From assembly GCA_022496205.1 (NCBI GenBank), contig WTXD01000037.1, positions 186,001 through 250,000 on the forward strand: a stretch of 64,000 nucleotides of DNA, given 5' to 3'. This DNA is from Gloeopeniophorella convolvens. Taxonomy: Eukaryota; Basidiomycota; Agaricomycetes; Russulales. This document shows, piece after piece, positions 1 through 10,894 of the stretch. The notes under the pieces are model-generated. The model searched no databases. It saw only the letters and a program-made list of their open reading frames with translations, and was not told where the DNA came from. Both the position numbers and the translations under genes were made by a program. Within the stretch, counting starts at the first letter, position 1. Every line of letters starts with the position of its first letter.

Positions 1-506
1 ACGGCTACCACGCAACGACAGAACCCCGTACCCCGCCGCGCCGAGGAGAATGTGCTCGAAGGACTGCGTATCGCTCTAGAGATTCCGGTCGGCGTTTCCC
101 GGCTGCCCCGTTTCCAGCTCAGTGAGCCAGCCGCATCTTGTTTCTGACGGAGATATTTACCCACTGCGTACCAGTGCACTCCGCGATTGATAGACTGATG
201 GAGGAGCGGGACACCTTGCGCCAGCAGCTTCGGGATGCAGAGGAACGGGCCCGCTGCCCCTAGCAGCACAACAACGATCTTATGGCAGAACGCCGGATGT
301 TCTTCCGAAGCGGCATGTTCCAAGGCGTAGCCAATGAACCGCAGCCAGGCTCGAGCCGTGGCCCCCATGAGGGTCGCCCGCTCGGCGCTCGCGCGTTCTC
401 TCAGGCTGCTCCAGGACAACAGGGGCCTGACAAGGGAGTTCAGGCTGACGGTGATATAGATGATGAAGACCTCGACGGAGAGACCCCCAAGGCACGTGAT
501 AGCTAA
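1..506 (+). pseudogene. 3' part of a bHLH-like gene, third paralog, with in-frame stop
   Basis: The left edge cuts into this gene. Exon 1..121 runs on in frame and ends phase 1. A GTGAGC donor at 122 and an acceptor AG at 173-174 define a 53-nt intron. The second exon (175..506) encodes a leucine/charged helix (IDRLMEERDTLRQQL) and then a low-complexity acidic tail ending at 506. The exon-exon joint falls between a loop and a helix, at the same place and phase as in the two bHLH-like genes at 6263-7750 and 9895-10894, which supports homology. Codon 261-263 is TAG between CCC and CAG, probably a former CAG, so the frame is broken unless it is read through. The basic-helix-loop-helix reading is a weak structural guess; the paralogy rests on intron position and helix spacing. 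Confidence 0.45.
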
Positions 507-986
507 GCGACACAGATGCGGCGTAACCCCAGAGGTGCTCGATTTCGATATCCTGCATAAAGATGGACCCGTATGCACACGCCCAAATACCCAGATTGTA
601 TCATAAATCCGTACTTGTTCCCTACCTTTTGTACTCATATTTGATGTCAAATCGGACGCTTGCTTTAACCCCCTGTATCGCATCCGCGCCCATCCCCACG
701 GAACCGAAGTACAATTTGGATTGGGTTCACGATCAATGGTAGTGTCGCGCGCTACAAAGTTAGACGCTGCTCACGGACATCGTTCGAGTAACAGATAGTG
801 TACATATACATGCAGGATCCGTACAGCAGAGCAAAGAGAAGATACATCCCGCGGAAGATGCGGCATCGTAGGGTTGCCCAACGTAATCCTGCGCACGCCC
901 AGCGCCTTTACGCGAAATATCTACAAAGGCACCTCAAGGCCTCCACAAGCCGTTAGCGTACAGTTACCGACCGGGAAAAGGGCGCT
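507..986. other. Intergenic, nothing recognised
   Basis: This is spacer between the left-edge fragment and the 3' end of the first F-box gene. I see no convincing reading frame, repeat or RNA gene in it. Confidence 0.5.
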
Positions 987-2615
987 TCAGAAAGCATGGT
1001 CCTTGAACCTCAAGGCCCACTTCCTCTGCGGGATGATTTTGGAATAGGCGTTCACAACGCGGCCATCCGACTCGCGCGCCGCAAGGAACACATCGTACAC
1101 CTTCATGATGCCGGCTGCGAGGTAGTCCTCTTCGCTATGGAAGAGCAATTCCAACCTGTCGAGCTGGGGAAGAAGCTGTGTGGCCAGGGACCGCTGCAGG
1201 ACGCCAGCGACGTCGTGCGCGAGCGAGCTCTCCATTCGCAGCGCGGTCACCCGGTTGAACGCCATAAGCAGCGCGAGCCAGCCCCCTGGGTCGGCAACTC
1301 CAGCGTCTGCCGGCTTCTTGCCTTTGTCGTTGAACCCGAAGGCCAGCTTGTTCACCGAAGACAGAACCGGCGCGAGGGTTCCGCAGATGGTGATGGCCGA
1401 AGTTAGGTGAAGATCTTCTTCAACATTGGACACGCTCAGCCAGATCGCACCGTGGTTCGGGTCGAGTGAGGTACCTGTCCTGATGCACACAGACTGGCTC
1501 GAAAACTCTACATGAGCGACGGTAGATCGTTCCTTCAACATGGGAGCCTTGCTGACAAAACGGGAGAAGGATGGGATAGAAACGGTGAAGGGCTCCAATA
1601 CAGCGATGCTGAGACTCTGAAGGAGCGGTGCGTCGACTCGGCTCACGACCATCTCCATATGCTCTCTTGGGCCTCGTAGGAGAAGAGTATCCAGGACCGG
1701 AAGTGAAGTGCGTGTGTTTTCGGGAGATAGGAAGTCGTCTTCGTTGATAGGGAGGATATTGTTACGAGAGAGCGTTATGGTCAGCTTCTCCAGTAATGGT
1801 GTGGTACCCAGGTATCGTATGAGCTCGTTGAGGGTGTACATTCCTGGGGTTTCGTGACGGTGAAGAAAGAGCTCGAGGTCAGTCAAGCATGGCGCGTGGG
1901 GTAGCGGTGCGATGATGCTGCGCAAGTGGAGGGCACGCAGACGCGGAGCCTCCCAACCGAGGAGTGGGCTTTCAAACGACACCCCAGGGTGTGTAGACCA
2001 GAGGCGAAGGGTCTCAAGTTCTAGAGGTGGCTCCTCCATGGCTGAGAGAAACTTGATCATTCTCTGAGGTGACCCGAACAAGAAGACGTTGAGCGCCCGA
2101 TCAAAGTGTCCGAGCGCAAGGAGCGCATCATTCATAGACTCATCGTTCCAGCCGGATGCTGATCGTTCGGCGTTTGGGGGTTTGACTTGCCAGTAATCGA
2201 GGGTAAGGGGTAGTGGTGGTGAGTAGCGTAAGATGTTAGGAACGGGGAGGCCGTGACGACAAAGAAGTTGGAGTTGAAGCCGCTTTGGCGAGTCTAGAAG
2301 AATCAACCGCCAACGGGAGCATACGTGGGCTAGTGTGTACCATCGCCACGGCTCGCTGTGTCGCTTCGGACCTGTAAGCTTGCCCAATCGGTAGTAGTCG
2401 AAGACCTCCAAGAGGACGTTAGAAGGGAGGGAATGAATGGTGGTCGTGGGTGATTCGTCGCCTGTCAGTTTCAAGAAACCAATGAGCGTTCAAACACATA
2501 TGAGAAACATCCACATACCCGCTCCACGTCCAGCGAGGGTTTCAAAAGGAGAAGGCCGCTTCCGAGAGGCGTACGTCCTGAGCTCGGCACTTTTTTTCGT
2601 GTTACCTTGGGCCAT
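987..2615 (-). CDS. F-box protein, first of the array
   Basis: Predicted SCF ubiquitin-ligase substrate receptor. Two exons, complement(987..2461, 2519..2615), give 523 aa. The 57-nt intron has a GTATGT donor and a GACAG acceptor and is phase 1, as in the rest of the family. The F-box-like segment starts near residue 38 (IHSLPSNVLLEVFDYYR) and continues through TLAHVCSRWR and the SPKRL..L region. The remaining ~400 residues are leucine-rich and repeat-like, with the family's closing pattern (W.ALLMAFNRVTALR, then LDRLELLFHS, then IIPQRKWALR). It is the closest paralog of the broken gene just downstream (3134-4602). Exon 1 is the least certain part, because its start at 2615 is chosen only for phase and splice fit. 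The substrate is unknown. Confidence 0.8.
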
Positions 2616-3133
2616 TAATGGGGAATCCACGCGGGGAACAGAAAAAAACCCGATTCTAGTGTAGGCCCCCAAATGAATGCGATGGCTAGACTCGGTCACG
2701 ACCCTGAGTACGAGATTAAGGCGAAGCGGCAAGCTGGCAAAGCAGCAACCGACTCGACACAAGGGAGACACCCAAATCGGGTTGTTTGGCAAGGACCTTG
2801 GGTCTAAACAACCAGGAGCCCGGCACTCGCCGGACGCGACGTTGACTCCGAGTCGGAGCCTACTTACTTACCAGGCTCCGCGCTCGAATCCAAGGTCCAA
2901 CGCCGGCTACCGGCTAGCTCATGGCGTCCAATGACATCCATTCAAGCTCAAGTCGATGTCACGACAATCAAATCAGATTCCCGTGCTTTCGCGTGCGGAT
3001 AACACCCCACGAACTAACACTTTACGCATACTGATAATGACAAAGAGCTTCTACCGAAGCACTGTACTACTACTAGAATTTTGTCACAATTGCTTTAATA
3101 GATACATTCATCACGATCGAACAACAGATACGT
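2616..3133. other. Upstream region of first F-box gene
   Basis: This spacer separates two tandem F-box paralogs. Its only distinct signal is the inverted repeat at 2780-2813, listed separately. No gene is seen. Confidence 0.5.
2780..2813. promoter_or_regulatory. Palindromic GGTTGTTT/AAACAACC element, long form
   Basis: Perfect 8-nt arms (GGTTGTTT at 2780-2787, AAACAACC at 2806-2813) flank a spacer that contains GGCAAGGACCTTGGGTC. It lies about 165 bp upstream of the first F-box start. Similar long-form copies are at 8481, 11634 and 54598, and they also match in the spacer. The role is unknown; a regulator binding site or a mini-repeat are both possible. Confidence 0.5.
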
Positions 3134-4602
3134 TTAGAAAGGAAAGTCCATAAGCCTCGAAGCCCACTTCCTCTGGGGGATCGTCGTGCAATACGCATTG
3201 ACCGGCCGCCCTTCGACGTCGCGCTGTGAAAGAAATTGTTCGTACAGCCCCAGTATTTCCGACGCCCGAAAATCGTGATCGCTGTGGAAGAGAATCTCGA
3301 GTATCGTGAGTTTCGAAAGCATCTGCGCGCCATATTCTCGCTGCACCGCCCGTGCAATGTCCCGCGCAAACCCGCCCTCGACACGCAGAATCATTACCGA
3401 ACTGAACGCAGCAAACACGGCAAACTAACTCGACACCCTGTGTACCCCTGGAAATTTTTCCACCTCCTTGTTGAGATCGCTAAATCCAATGGCCAGCATC
3501 TGGACAGACGACAGAACGGACGCAAGGCTGTTGCATATGGTCGCGAGAGACGCGAGGTGATTGTCCAAGTCGAATTGACTCGCCGTCACTGTGATCGCAC
3601 GTGGAGAATTGAGTGATGTTCCTGTCTTGAGGTATAATGCTTTGTGCGAGAACTCGATATGTGCGACATTCGAGAACTCCCTCAATTTAGGGCATTGGCT
3701 GATGAAAATGGGAAGGGACTGGATCACGACCATGGGCTCCAGGAGGTCGATCGTCAGGTTCGAAAGAATCAGGGTGTCTAGATTTCCTACGATAGTCTCT
3801 ATGTGTGTCCTTAGGCCACATATGGTGAGTTTGGACAGTACGGGAAGGTGAGCCAGGGCGCTTTTGGAGAGCAGTGGATCGCCTTGGTCGATTGAGGTCA
3901 CCTTGGAACGGCTGAACGCGACTGTCAAATCTTCTAGTAAAGGCATGGTAGACAGGCTCAAAATGAGGCCACCGAGGTAGGAGCGCTCCAAGCTCTCGAG
4001 TGGGAGGAATATCTCGAGCTTGATCAGAGATGGGGTGGAGAGGAGTGGAAGAATGACGTTGCGCAGGGAGAGGTGGCGTAGGCGTGATACATGGCCACCA
4101 AGGAATGCATCCGCGAGGTGTTTACAGGTCGGCATGGACCATAAATAGAGACTCATAAGCACGGGGGCTGGTCTGTTCATAGCCAGAAGAAATTGCGCCA
4201 TCCTCGTAGCTGAGGCGCATAGGGAGACAGTGGCGGCCCAATCGAGTCGGTGAAGGGCGAACCTTGCATCTTCCAGCGTCCCTTCTGTCCATCCAGAGCC
4301 ATGTTTGGGAGCGGGATTGGTTTCGGACCAGTAGTCGATAGAGAGTGGCAACAGTGGTAAGCCCTGAAGGATGGCACGGACGGGGCGGTGGCGATTACAC
4401 AGGACTCGCAAGCGTAAACGCTTCGGGAACGCAAGAACGATGGTTCTCCAACGGCTGCACACATGCGCTAGTGTATGCCATGCCTAAGGAATCCTGCCTA
4501 GGCCACCTTCTGGACAACTCGAAATCCGGTAGCAGTCGAAAATTTCCAAGAGGACACTGGCAGGGAAAGACTGGATCTTTGCAAGGTCCGGCTGAGCGCG
4601 AG
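3134..4602 (-). pseudogene. F-box pseudogene, paralog of the 987-2615 gene
   Basis: This tandem copy carries at least two in-frame stops. The F-box is recognisable (FPASVLLEIFDCYR, then TLAHVCSRWR), but TAG at 4484-4486 lies between these two parts. A second TAG at 3425-3427 sits exactly where the intact neighbour has a conserved Trp (PGGW in the neighbour), so TGG to TAG is the simplest change. After that stop the same frame continues to the family end (IPQRKWASRLMDFPF, stop at 3134). The exon-2 acceptor is near 4603. The first exon could not be resolved; the expected ATG region near 4735 is out of frame, possibly a further lesion. A short product from an internal start cannot be excluded. 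Confidence 0.8.
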
Positions 4603-5541
4603 CTATGTTCCGATAAATTCGCGAGGAATTGGTGAGGGAAAAAGATATGGCGTACCAATCTGAATCTGAACCGATGGAGACGCTTCGACTTCAACTTCAA
4701 CTTCCTTCGGAGTCAATGCTCGTGGTGTTCACTGTTCCCATGATCGGTCGACGGTCGACGTCACGCGTCAGTCTCTTTTGAGGCCAAATGCAAGGCCGAG
4801 ACAAGAGCACCAGTGCGGTAGTAATGGTAAAACAACGTTCAGACTGAGCTGGTGAGACGGTCAAGGTCGCCGTTGGTGCTTGGTCGGTGCTAGACGCGAC
4901 CCCACAGCCTTCGGGTAACTCCAGATTAGGTTGGCGGAGTGCCAATTCGAGTACGATTACGATATAATCAGATAATTAAATTTCGAAGGCGCCGATATCC
5001 GGCGCTCGATGGCTTGCCAGCGTCCAATCGCCACCGCGACCATTTTCCGTGTGCACGAAACAATAACCTTTTTTTTTTTTTTTCGTTTGCGGGTTGTTCG
5101 CGCACCCTAGCAACATAGCGATTCAGCACGGCCTAGCACAGCCTGATGAACAATAGGTCTATTCAGCCTCGTGGCCTCCCGCAGCTCGCCCGAACAATAG
5201 AGGCTGTCAATGGACCTTCCCTCACGATTGTTTCTCTTACCTTGACTGCGCTCCGCGAGGCTACCATATCTGTCCGTCATCCCCGGGGCGTCACTCAGAT
5301 GAATGCCAGTCCATGTTGCCAAGCGATGCGACAATGAGGGGCGTTCGTCACTTTTGTCTGCGCTCCTCGGCGCTTCGAGCTGGGAGGGGGTGCTGTTTCA
5401 CATCGGGCCACGCAAGGTATGTATGCGTATTACTTTGCTCGACGATAAATACTAAGCCCCTTACAGCAATCGCCCACATACCCCACGGATACTCAGCGTT
5501 GACGCTTGAACCGGGTCTTCCTTCCGAGTCTATTTTACAAA
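4603..5541. other. Intergenic with T15 tract
   Basis: The region holds the decayed 5' end of the F-box pseudogene (to about 4740), a run of 15 T at 5069-5083, and from about 5310 the start of the duplicated block that recurs near 8870. No separate gene is seen. Confidence 0.45.
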
Positions 5542-6084
5542 ATGGCGTCTTACCCTCAACACTATACATTCTATTCCGACGCGCCGCAAATAACCTCCTA
5601 TGTGGGCGATGATAGGGCAAATTCGGAGCGTGTCAGGGATGAGCTGGTAGCCCTGAGGACGAGTACGTACTAATCACGACCGGACGTGCTTCACCTAACC
5701 CATCCACTCGGCCACGTTGCAGACCTCCTTCAACACCTAGACATAGGTGGCCTGCATGCCTATGCTCAGGAAAATAGCCGACGACTAGACGCGGTGGAGG
5801 ATGGCATGAAGGACAACCGTGCGAAACTGGAGCAGCTAGACCTTCTCATCGCGGAAGTGAGGGACGGCATTGCAGAGCGCCAGCGACGGAGGGAAGAGTA
5901 CACGCGCGACGGCGAAAGGGCCTCCCAGAGGGACGCCACAGTTGCTCGAATGCAAGCTGAACTGGACTACAAGCGCCGGCTGTATGCGGAGAACGAGGTT
6001 GTGCTCGCAGCCGCTTTGGTACAAGTAAATACGCTCCGGGCAGCGCGCGGTTTGCCACCCTTCTGCCCTACGGACGACCAGTAG
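5542..6084 (+). CDS. Small coiled-coil protein, copy 1
   Basis: Two exons, 5542..5662 and 5723..6084, give 160 aa. The 60-nt intron (GTACGT..GCAG) is phase 1. After a polar N-terminus, the exon-2 product is almost entirely charged heptad-like helix (QENSRRLDAVEDGMKDNRAK, then ERQRRREEYTRD, then NEVVLAAALVQ) and ends in a short RGLPPFCP tail. The paralog at 9139-9707 has the same intron position (an Asn codon split a/ac), the same LLxxxxxxGL motif after it and the same LPP tail. The gene converges on the bHLH-like gene at 6263-7750, with 178 bp between the stop codons. No known family was recognised. A partner or regulator of the facing gene is only a guess from the conserved pairing. Confidence 0.65.
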
Positions 6085-6262
6085 TATGTATAATATAAAG
6101 TCCGAATGATTGATACACGTCTCGTAGCTAGTCTCTGTAATAGTCCATAATACTATGTAGTCCGTGATTCCGAGTCCACAAGTCAGTGAGTCATGAATGC
6201 TGGAGCCTGAAGGTGCATGCTTCCCACATCGACACTAATAACCCGATGCAACTCCACAAACG

Positions 6263-7750
6263 CTACGGTATCAGACTCTCGAGTTGGGAGTGCAGAGCGA
6301 AGCAGCGCTCGGTTTGGTGAGCCAAGCCGGATGTGGCGTCGGAGAGCAACGTGCCCAGGTTCGCTTGGGCCTCCGGCGCTCCCTGAGTCAAACCCCCGGG
6401 CCCCCCGTATTCCGCACCTGGACTCTGAGAAAGATCTAAGTGCAGCGGCTGCCTCAGCTCGAGAACCTCCCGGGTCTTCTCCGAGAGGGCGTCACTGAGG
6501 TTCCGAACCTCATGTTCTAGGTCCTGAATCCTTTGGCTATCTTGCGCCAGCTTTTCCGCGATGCGCTTCCTGACTGCGAGCATCTCAGTATTCCATAGAG
6601 TGTATGATTCGAGCGGAGCACTTACTATAGCTTGCGTGGTCCTTCTTGTGCTTAGGTTTCTCAGCATCCGCATGCATCAGCGCGTATAGTTCGTCGATTT
6701 CGAAGTCCATCTGTTTGCGCACGTCGCTCAACCTCGCTGCAGCTTTCGGATCCTTCACAACCTTGCGCTTCTTTTTCTTCCCTTGATCAAGCAAGGACGG
6801 AGCTGTATGTTTTAAGTCCGGAGAGAGAGTAGCGGATGTTCGGTGCAGCTGGGACTCGGCATTGGTAGAGAATGGATTGGCGGAAGGGAAAGTGTAAGAT
6901 GCCGACGGAAGGTTCGAACCCTCAAGCTGAGGGAGCGACGGCACAGCTGTATACTGGGTGCTGGTGCTCCGCACGCTCTGGGGCGTGGGCGGAAGGGAGG
7001 CCTGCATAGGCGAACCGGGAACGAATGGTGTATTCGAGCGCAGGGGAGATGCGCTTTGCGGTCGGTTCTGCACGCGGAGGACATCCGCCTCGCTGGCGCG
7101 CCTGTAGTAGTCCATACCGGTACGCACCGGGCCTGTTGCGGAGAGGAAGTTGGGCTGCGATACTGATCTGAAATGCGATGGCATGAGATGCGCGCTAGGA
7201 GCCCCGAGAGCGTGCGAGGACAACCGTGTAGGGTGGGCCAGACCGGAACCTTGCTCACCATATCAGCAACGGACGTGAAAAACAGAGGTTACGACGCACC
7301 GGAAGCTAGAGCGCTTGGGTTCAAAGAGTGTGTGAGCGATTGGTATATCGTAGTAGGGGGGTCGAAGTTGGGTAACAATTGCTGTGATTCGGGTCGTACT
7401 TGCGAATCTAGGAAGCAGCCGGGAGACTGTCCGATAAATGCGCTACGATCATGTGGTAAGGGGTCATAAGGGTCGCTGTTCTGCAGGAAGAGGACATCGT
7501 TTGAGATGATGCCAGATTCTGCTCGATCAGGCCAGTCGCCGTAATGTTGTGAGTACGGCTCGGGGAAGGAGTGTGTCTGGTATAAAGTAGGTGTGACGGA
7601 GAGTGCGGCATTCGTACCTCGCTGTTGCTGCGATGGATCGTGCATGAGTGAAACGAGTGGCGGATTGAAGTCTTGGGGTGGCTCGTGAAAGGTTGCGCCC
7701 GCGCCAGGCTGAGACACAATGGGGAAGTTCGTGTCGAGGTGGGATTCCAT
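6263..7750 (-). CDS. bHLH-like putative transcription regulator, copy 1
   Basis: Three exons, complement(6263..6573, 6626..7249, 7300..7750), give 461 aa. The introns are 52 and 50 nt with GTAAGT and GTGCGT donors. The N-terminal ~270 residues are Ser/Pro/Gln-rich and look disordered. Then come a basic stretch (QGKKKKRKVVKDPKAAARL), a helix (DFEIDELYALMHAD), a loop with KPKHKKDHASY, a second helix (RKRIAEKLAQDSQRIQDLE) and a short leucine-containing extension. Basic tract, helix, loop and helix resemble a divergent bHLH domain, and the Lys run could act as a nuclear signal. The paralog 9895-10894 aligns through the whole block. Family identity is inferred from layout only; a profile search would settle it. 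Confidence 0.6.
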
Positions 7751-8413
7751 GCCGGATGGTGGGTCCTTGAATAGCCAAAAATCGATATGGACCGACTACT
7801 TTATACCATTTCGAAGTACAACGGATGGCGGTTGGGAAGCAAAGGAGAACAGGGAGCATGTGCAGACACCGGCAATCCTGATGACAGACGTAAAAAGAAA
7901 CCTCACCAACGCCTTCATTGCCAATGGGACGATGTAGAGGCGGCCCCATTGCGTTGCGCTCTTGTTTACCTATGACATATAGTGGAAACCACCAACACTG
8001 GGCCTGGAGATGTCAACTCGGATGTCGGAGCAGGAAACAAGGAGCGTCGGAGAGTACAAAGCTACCCCGATTTGGCTCCGAGAGCCAGACGGTGGCCAAT
8101 CGCGGGCGCGGGAAGTAGTTTCGCAGTTGATTTATATGACAGCTTGTGTGTGCACAAGAGATGTACACGTTGAGCCTAGCCCAAAGCCCGAGGGGTTCGT
8201 AACAAGATTCTAGCATCGCTCTGGCCACCAGTCCGAGCGAGAGTCTCGAGGGCTGGGGCTTCATAGGGCGGGCGAGCGCAGCCAGACGTCGCAGAAGCTA
8301 GAGCTCAAACAACGAGTGGTTGGACACAGAATAGCTGTCACTGGAAGGGTCAAATGCAGTAGCCTGGCGCATTGAGTAAGGTCTGTTGGCACGGTGGCAA
8401 CTTTCGACTTGAA

Positions 8414-8441
8414 CGGTTGGTTGCCAAACCAGGCCAAACCG
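8414..8441. promoter_or_regulatory. Degenerate CGGTTGG/CCAAACCG element
   Basis: CGGTTGG and CCAAACCG face each other about 13 nt apart. The copy is weaker than the others and lies 40 bp from the better one at 8481. Confidence 0.3.
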
Positions 8442-8480
8442 ATCCCCAGACTCCGCCACCTTCCGCCACGGGCGCCGACG

Positions 8481-8514
8481 GATTATTTGGCAACAGCCTC
8501 AGATCCAAACAACC
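8481..8514. promoter_or_regulatory. Palindromic element, long form
   Basis: ATTATTTGGCAA..CCTCAGATCCAAACAACC matches the long-form element in both arms and spacer. It lies about 730 bp upstream of the first bHLH-like start, in the same relative position as the 11634 copy in the second duplicate. Confidence 0.45.
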
Positions 8515-9138
8515 GTTTTGGGAATGTAGGCGCCGCAATTCAACGTAAGCATTCGACGTTGGCACGTATCACGGTCACTTCGACCACACGGACAACGACC
8601 ACGTTCTGCCACGCCTCCCATCATCTGAGAAACGTTCGCACAGCTTGAACAGACAATCTTCTGACCGGAGGGAACAGCGAATAATGGACCCACTGGCGGG
8701 AGGTGCGTGTAGCCCGTCCGCCCTGATAGCCTCTTGAACAATAGATGACATCGACAGTCGATCTTCGTAACTGTTCCCCTCCCACCTCCTAGGACAGTGT
8801 GGAGCTGGAATATATCGATGGTCCTATCCTTCTCCATGGCGATGGATGTCAGGTAGATGCAAGTTTCTGCGCAGCCAAGCGACGCGACAATAGAGTGCGC
8901 CCGTCGCTTTTGTCTACTTCCGACTTGTGTTGCTCCTGGCATGAGCTATCACGGAGCTTGACAAACTGATTTCTTGCTTGTTGTATGGGATACGCGCACA
9001 TGCGAGGTTAGTGGACGGATAAATTCCATGGTCTGTAGTGTCAAGGTCGCCCACCTATGCGTACACTCCCAAGCAGGGCCCGCCAAGCACACTTCCCCTC
9101 CAAGTCTTTCGACTCCACCGTCTTGCTATTCCACAAGC

Positions 9139-9707
9139 ATGTCTATCTCATCTCATGCTGATTCCGTGCACGAACAATCCACTACTGTTGGCCGCGTGTC
9201 TGCCTTTCTCGACCCAACGCTTCAAGTCAGGCAAGACCTCGCTATAGCAGAGTTGGACTTGTTGCGATCGAGTAAGCTGCTCTTTTCTGTGATACATGGC
9301 GTGCTCTGACATGTTTCATCTCTATCTTCCTAGACCTCCTGCGCAACTTCACTTTACAGGGCCTGTTCCAATACGATGATAAAGAGGCTGAAGTCGTCGA
9401 GTTGATGGACGAAGCTATAGATGACTGCTTCGCGAAAGTTCAGGAACAGGAGGTTCAACTTACGGAGGTGAGGCAGATGATGCAACTGTTTGAGGACCTG
9501 TGCGAAGAGAAGTTGCGCCGTCGAGAGAGGATTCGTCAAAAGGCCGACTTGGTCGCACAGATGGCCGTCGAGATTGATCGTGGGAGACGCTTGAGCGCCC
9601 AGAACAAGATCATAATTGCGGAGAAGAAGGCGCGCCTCGCTCAGTTAGAGGCAGAGATCAGCGAGAACAACCACAGAATGGCTCAGGGATTACCGCCACT
9701 TCCTTAG
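9139..9707 (+). CDS. Small coiled-coil protein, copy 2
   Basis: Two exons, 9139..9271 and 9334..9707, give 168 aa. The 62-nt intron (GTAAGC..CTAG) splits an Asn codon exactly as in the paralog at 5542-6084. After LLRNFTLQGL the protein is a long charged helix (KVQEQEVQLTEVRQMMQL, RRRERIRQK, NKIIIAEKKARLAQLEAEI) and ends QGLPPLP. Repeated leucines at heptad spacing predict a dimeric coiled coil. It converges on the second bHLH-like gene (stop at 9895), leaving 187 bp. No family name can be given. Strong divergence from copy 1 with conserved intron phase and tail suggests an older duplication under constraint. Confidence 0.65.
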
Positions 9708-9894
9708 CATAGGTGTCTTAGGGTTAACATGCAAACAACGCAGTGTCTATGTTGCATCCTACCGCGATGTGCTACGTAAATTCACAGGCATTATCAAGAA
9801 TCCTAAGTCCATTTGACGCGCCTGAGTCCTAGCAGTCTACCTACTTCCGAAAATTCTCACCACTACGGGGAAGCTCGAGATGTGGTACCAAGAG

Positions 9895-10894
9895 CTACCT
9901 CTGCCTCTCCTGTTTTTTCCGGGAGAGAAGATGACCGAGTGTATCGATGTCGTCATTTTCCTGGAACAGACCAGAGACAATGCCCGCGAGAGATGACCGA
10001 GAGCCAAACACTGCAGAATCCCATCCACGCTCAGCGGTGGTAGAGTCTAGGCTGCTTTCTGACGGCGACATCCGAGAGACAGCGGAGGACAAGCGTTGAT
10101 GTAGTTGACGTATCTCTTCATTCTTCTCCGCAACTATCAACTGAAGGGTAGTGATGCTGCCTCGTTGCTCATTGATGGTTTGTTCACGGGCCGTGAGGCG
10201 GCCCTGCAGCTCCTCGATGATTTGTTTGAGCTTGGCTAGCTTGGCGACAACACACTCCCTGACTGCCGACTATTCAATAAACCTGAAGGAAAGACTTGGG
10301 TGGGTGCTCACCGAATCTCATATAGTCCTTTTTGTACTGCGGGACTTTACGGCCTTCCTCGCGGACCAGCTGGTAGATATGATCTAGCTCGGTGTCGTGC
10401 GCTATGCGGTTCCTCTCTTGTCTCTCTGTCGCTTTCGGGTCTTTCACGTCTTCGTGTTTCTTACTCCCTCCTCGACACGCCTTTCCGGGAGCGACGGGTG
10501 GGCTGCCAGAAGAGAAGGAGCGAGACGCCGATAGAAGACCTGGGTCCAGAGGCTCAGGTAACGGCGAAGCCGCGTACGGGATGCTAGAGCTCGGCGTCCC
10601 CTGGGGCACTGGTGGGACAGAAGCCTGGGGAAAAGAACTAGGTGTAGGCAGTGGGTCATCGCTGGTCCGACCTTCAGGCCACGGAACGGCGGGATGAGTA
10701 GCCTTGTGAGGCAAGTCACAGTCTTCTTCTGCGTGGGGAAGGAGCGTCACGGGTCGGTATACAGTGGGCGCAATGAAGAATGCAGCGTCCGCACCTGGTG
10801 GCAGCGGGATAATCCCGTCCATTAGCTGATTTAAATATACGTCGTCACCTTCATTGGGGCTGTCAAAATTGAGTCCTGCGGTAAGCTGGGACAT
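9895..10894 (-). CDS. bHLH-like putative transcription regulator, copy 2
   Basis: Two exons, complement(9895..10262, 10312..10894), give 316 aa. The 49-nt intron (GTGAGC..GCAG) sits at the same codon and phase as the last intron of copy 1. The frame is open up to an ATG at 11215, but similarity to copy 1 (AFFIAPTVYRPVTLLP against ALSVTPTLYQTHSFPE) begins just after the Met at 10894, so I chose that start; the longer form would be 423 aa. The order is a Pro/Ser-rich half, a basic stretch (KDPKATERQERNR), helix 1 (DTELDHIYQLVREE), loop (RKVPQYKKDY), helix 2 (RECVVAKLAKLKQIIEELQ) and a further coiled coil. Copy 1 has one more N-terminal intron than seen here. The bHLH assignment is tentative. 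Confidence 0.6.

Larger units (their letters stand above)
7751..9138. other. Spacer between the two duplicated gene pairs
   Basis: It holds the upstream region of the first bHLH-like gene, which aligns with 11220-11670 (for example a shared stretch CCGAGAGCCAGACGGT / CCGAGAACCAGACGGT). It also holds two palindrome-like elements at 8414-8441 and 8481-8514. From about 8870 it matches 5310 and is the upstream region of the second coiled-coil gene. No extra gene is seen. Confidence 0.5.

Noticed and set aside
2860..2910. Possible tRNA-like B-box (GCTCGAATCC)
   Set aside because: No matching A-box, acceptor stem or anticodon arm could be folded around it.
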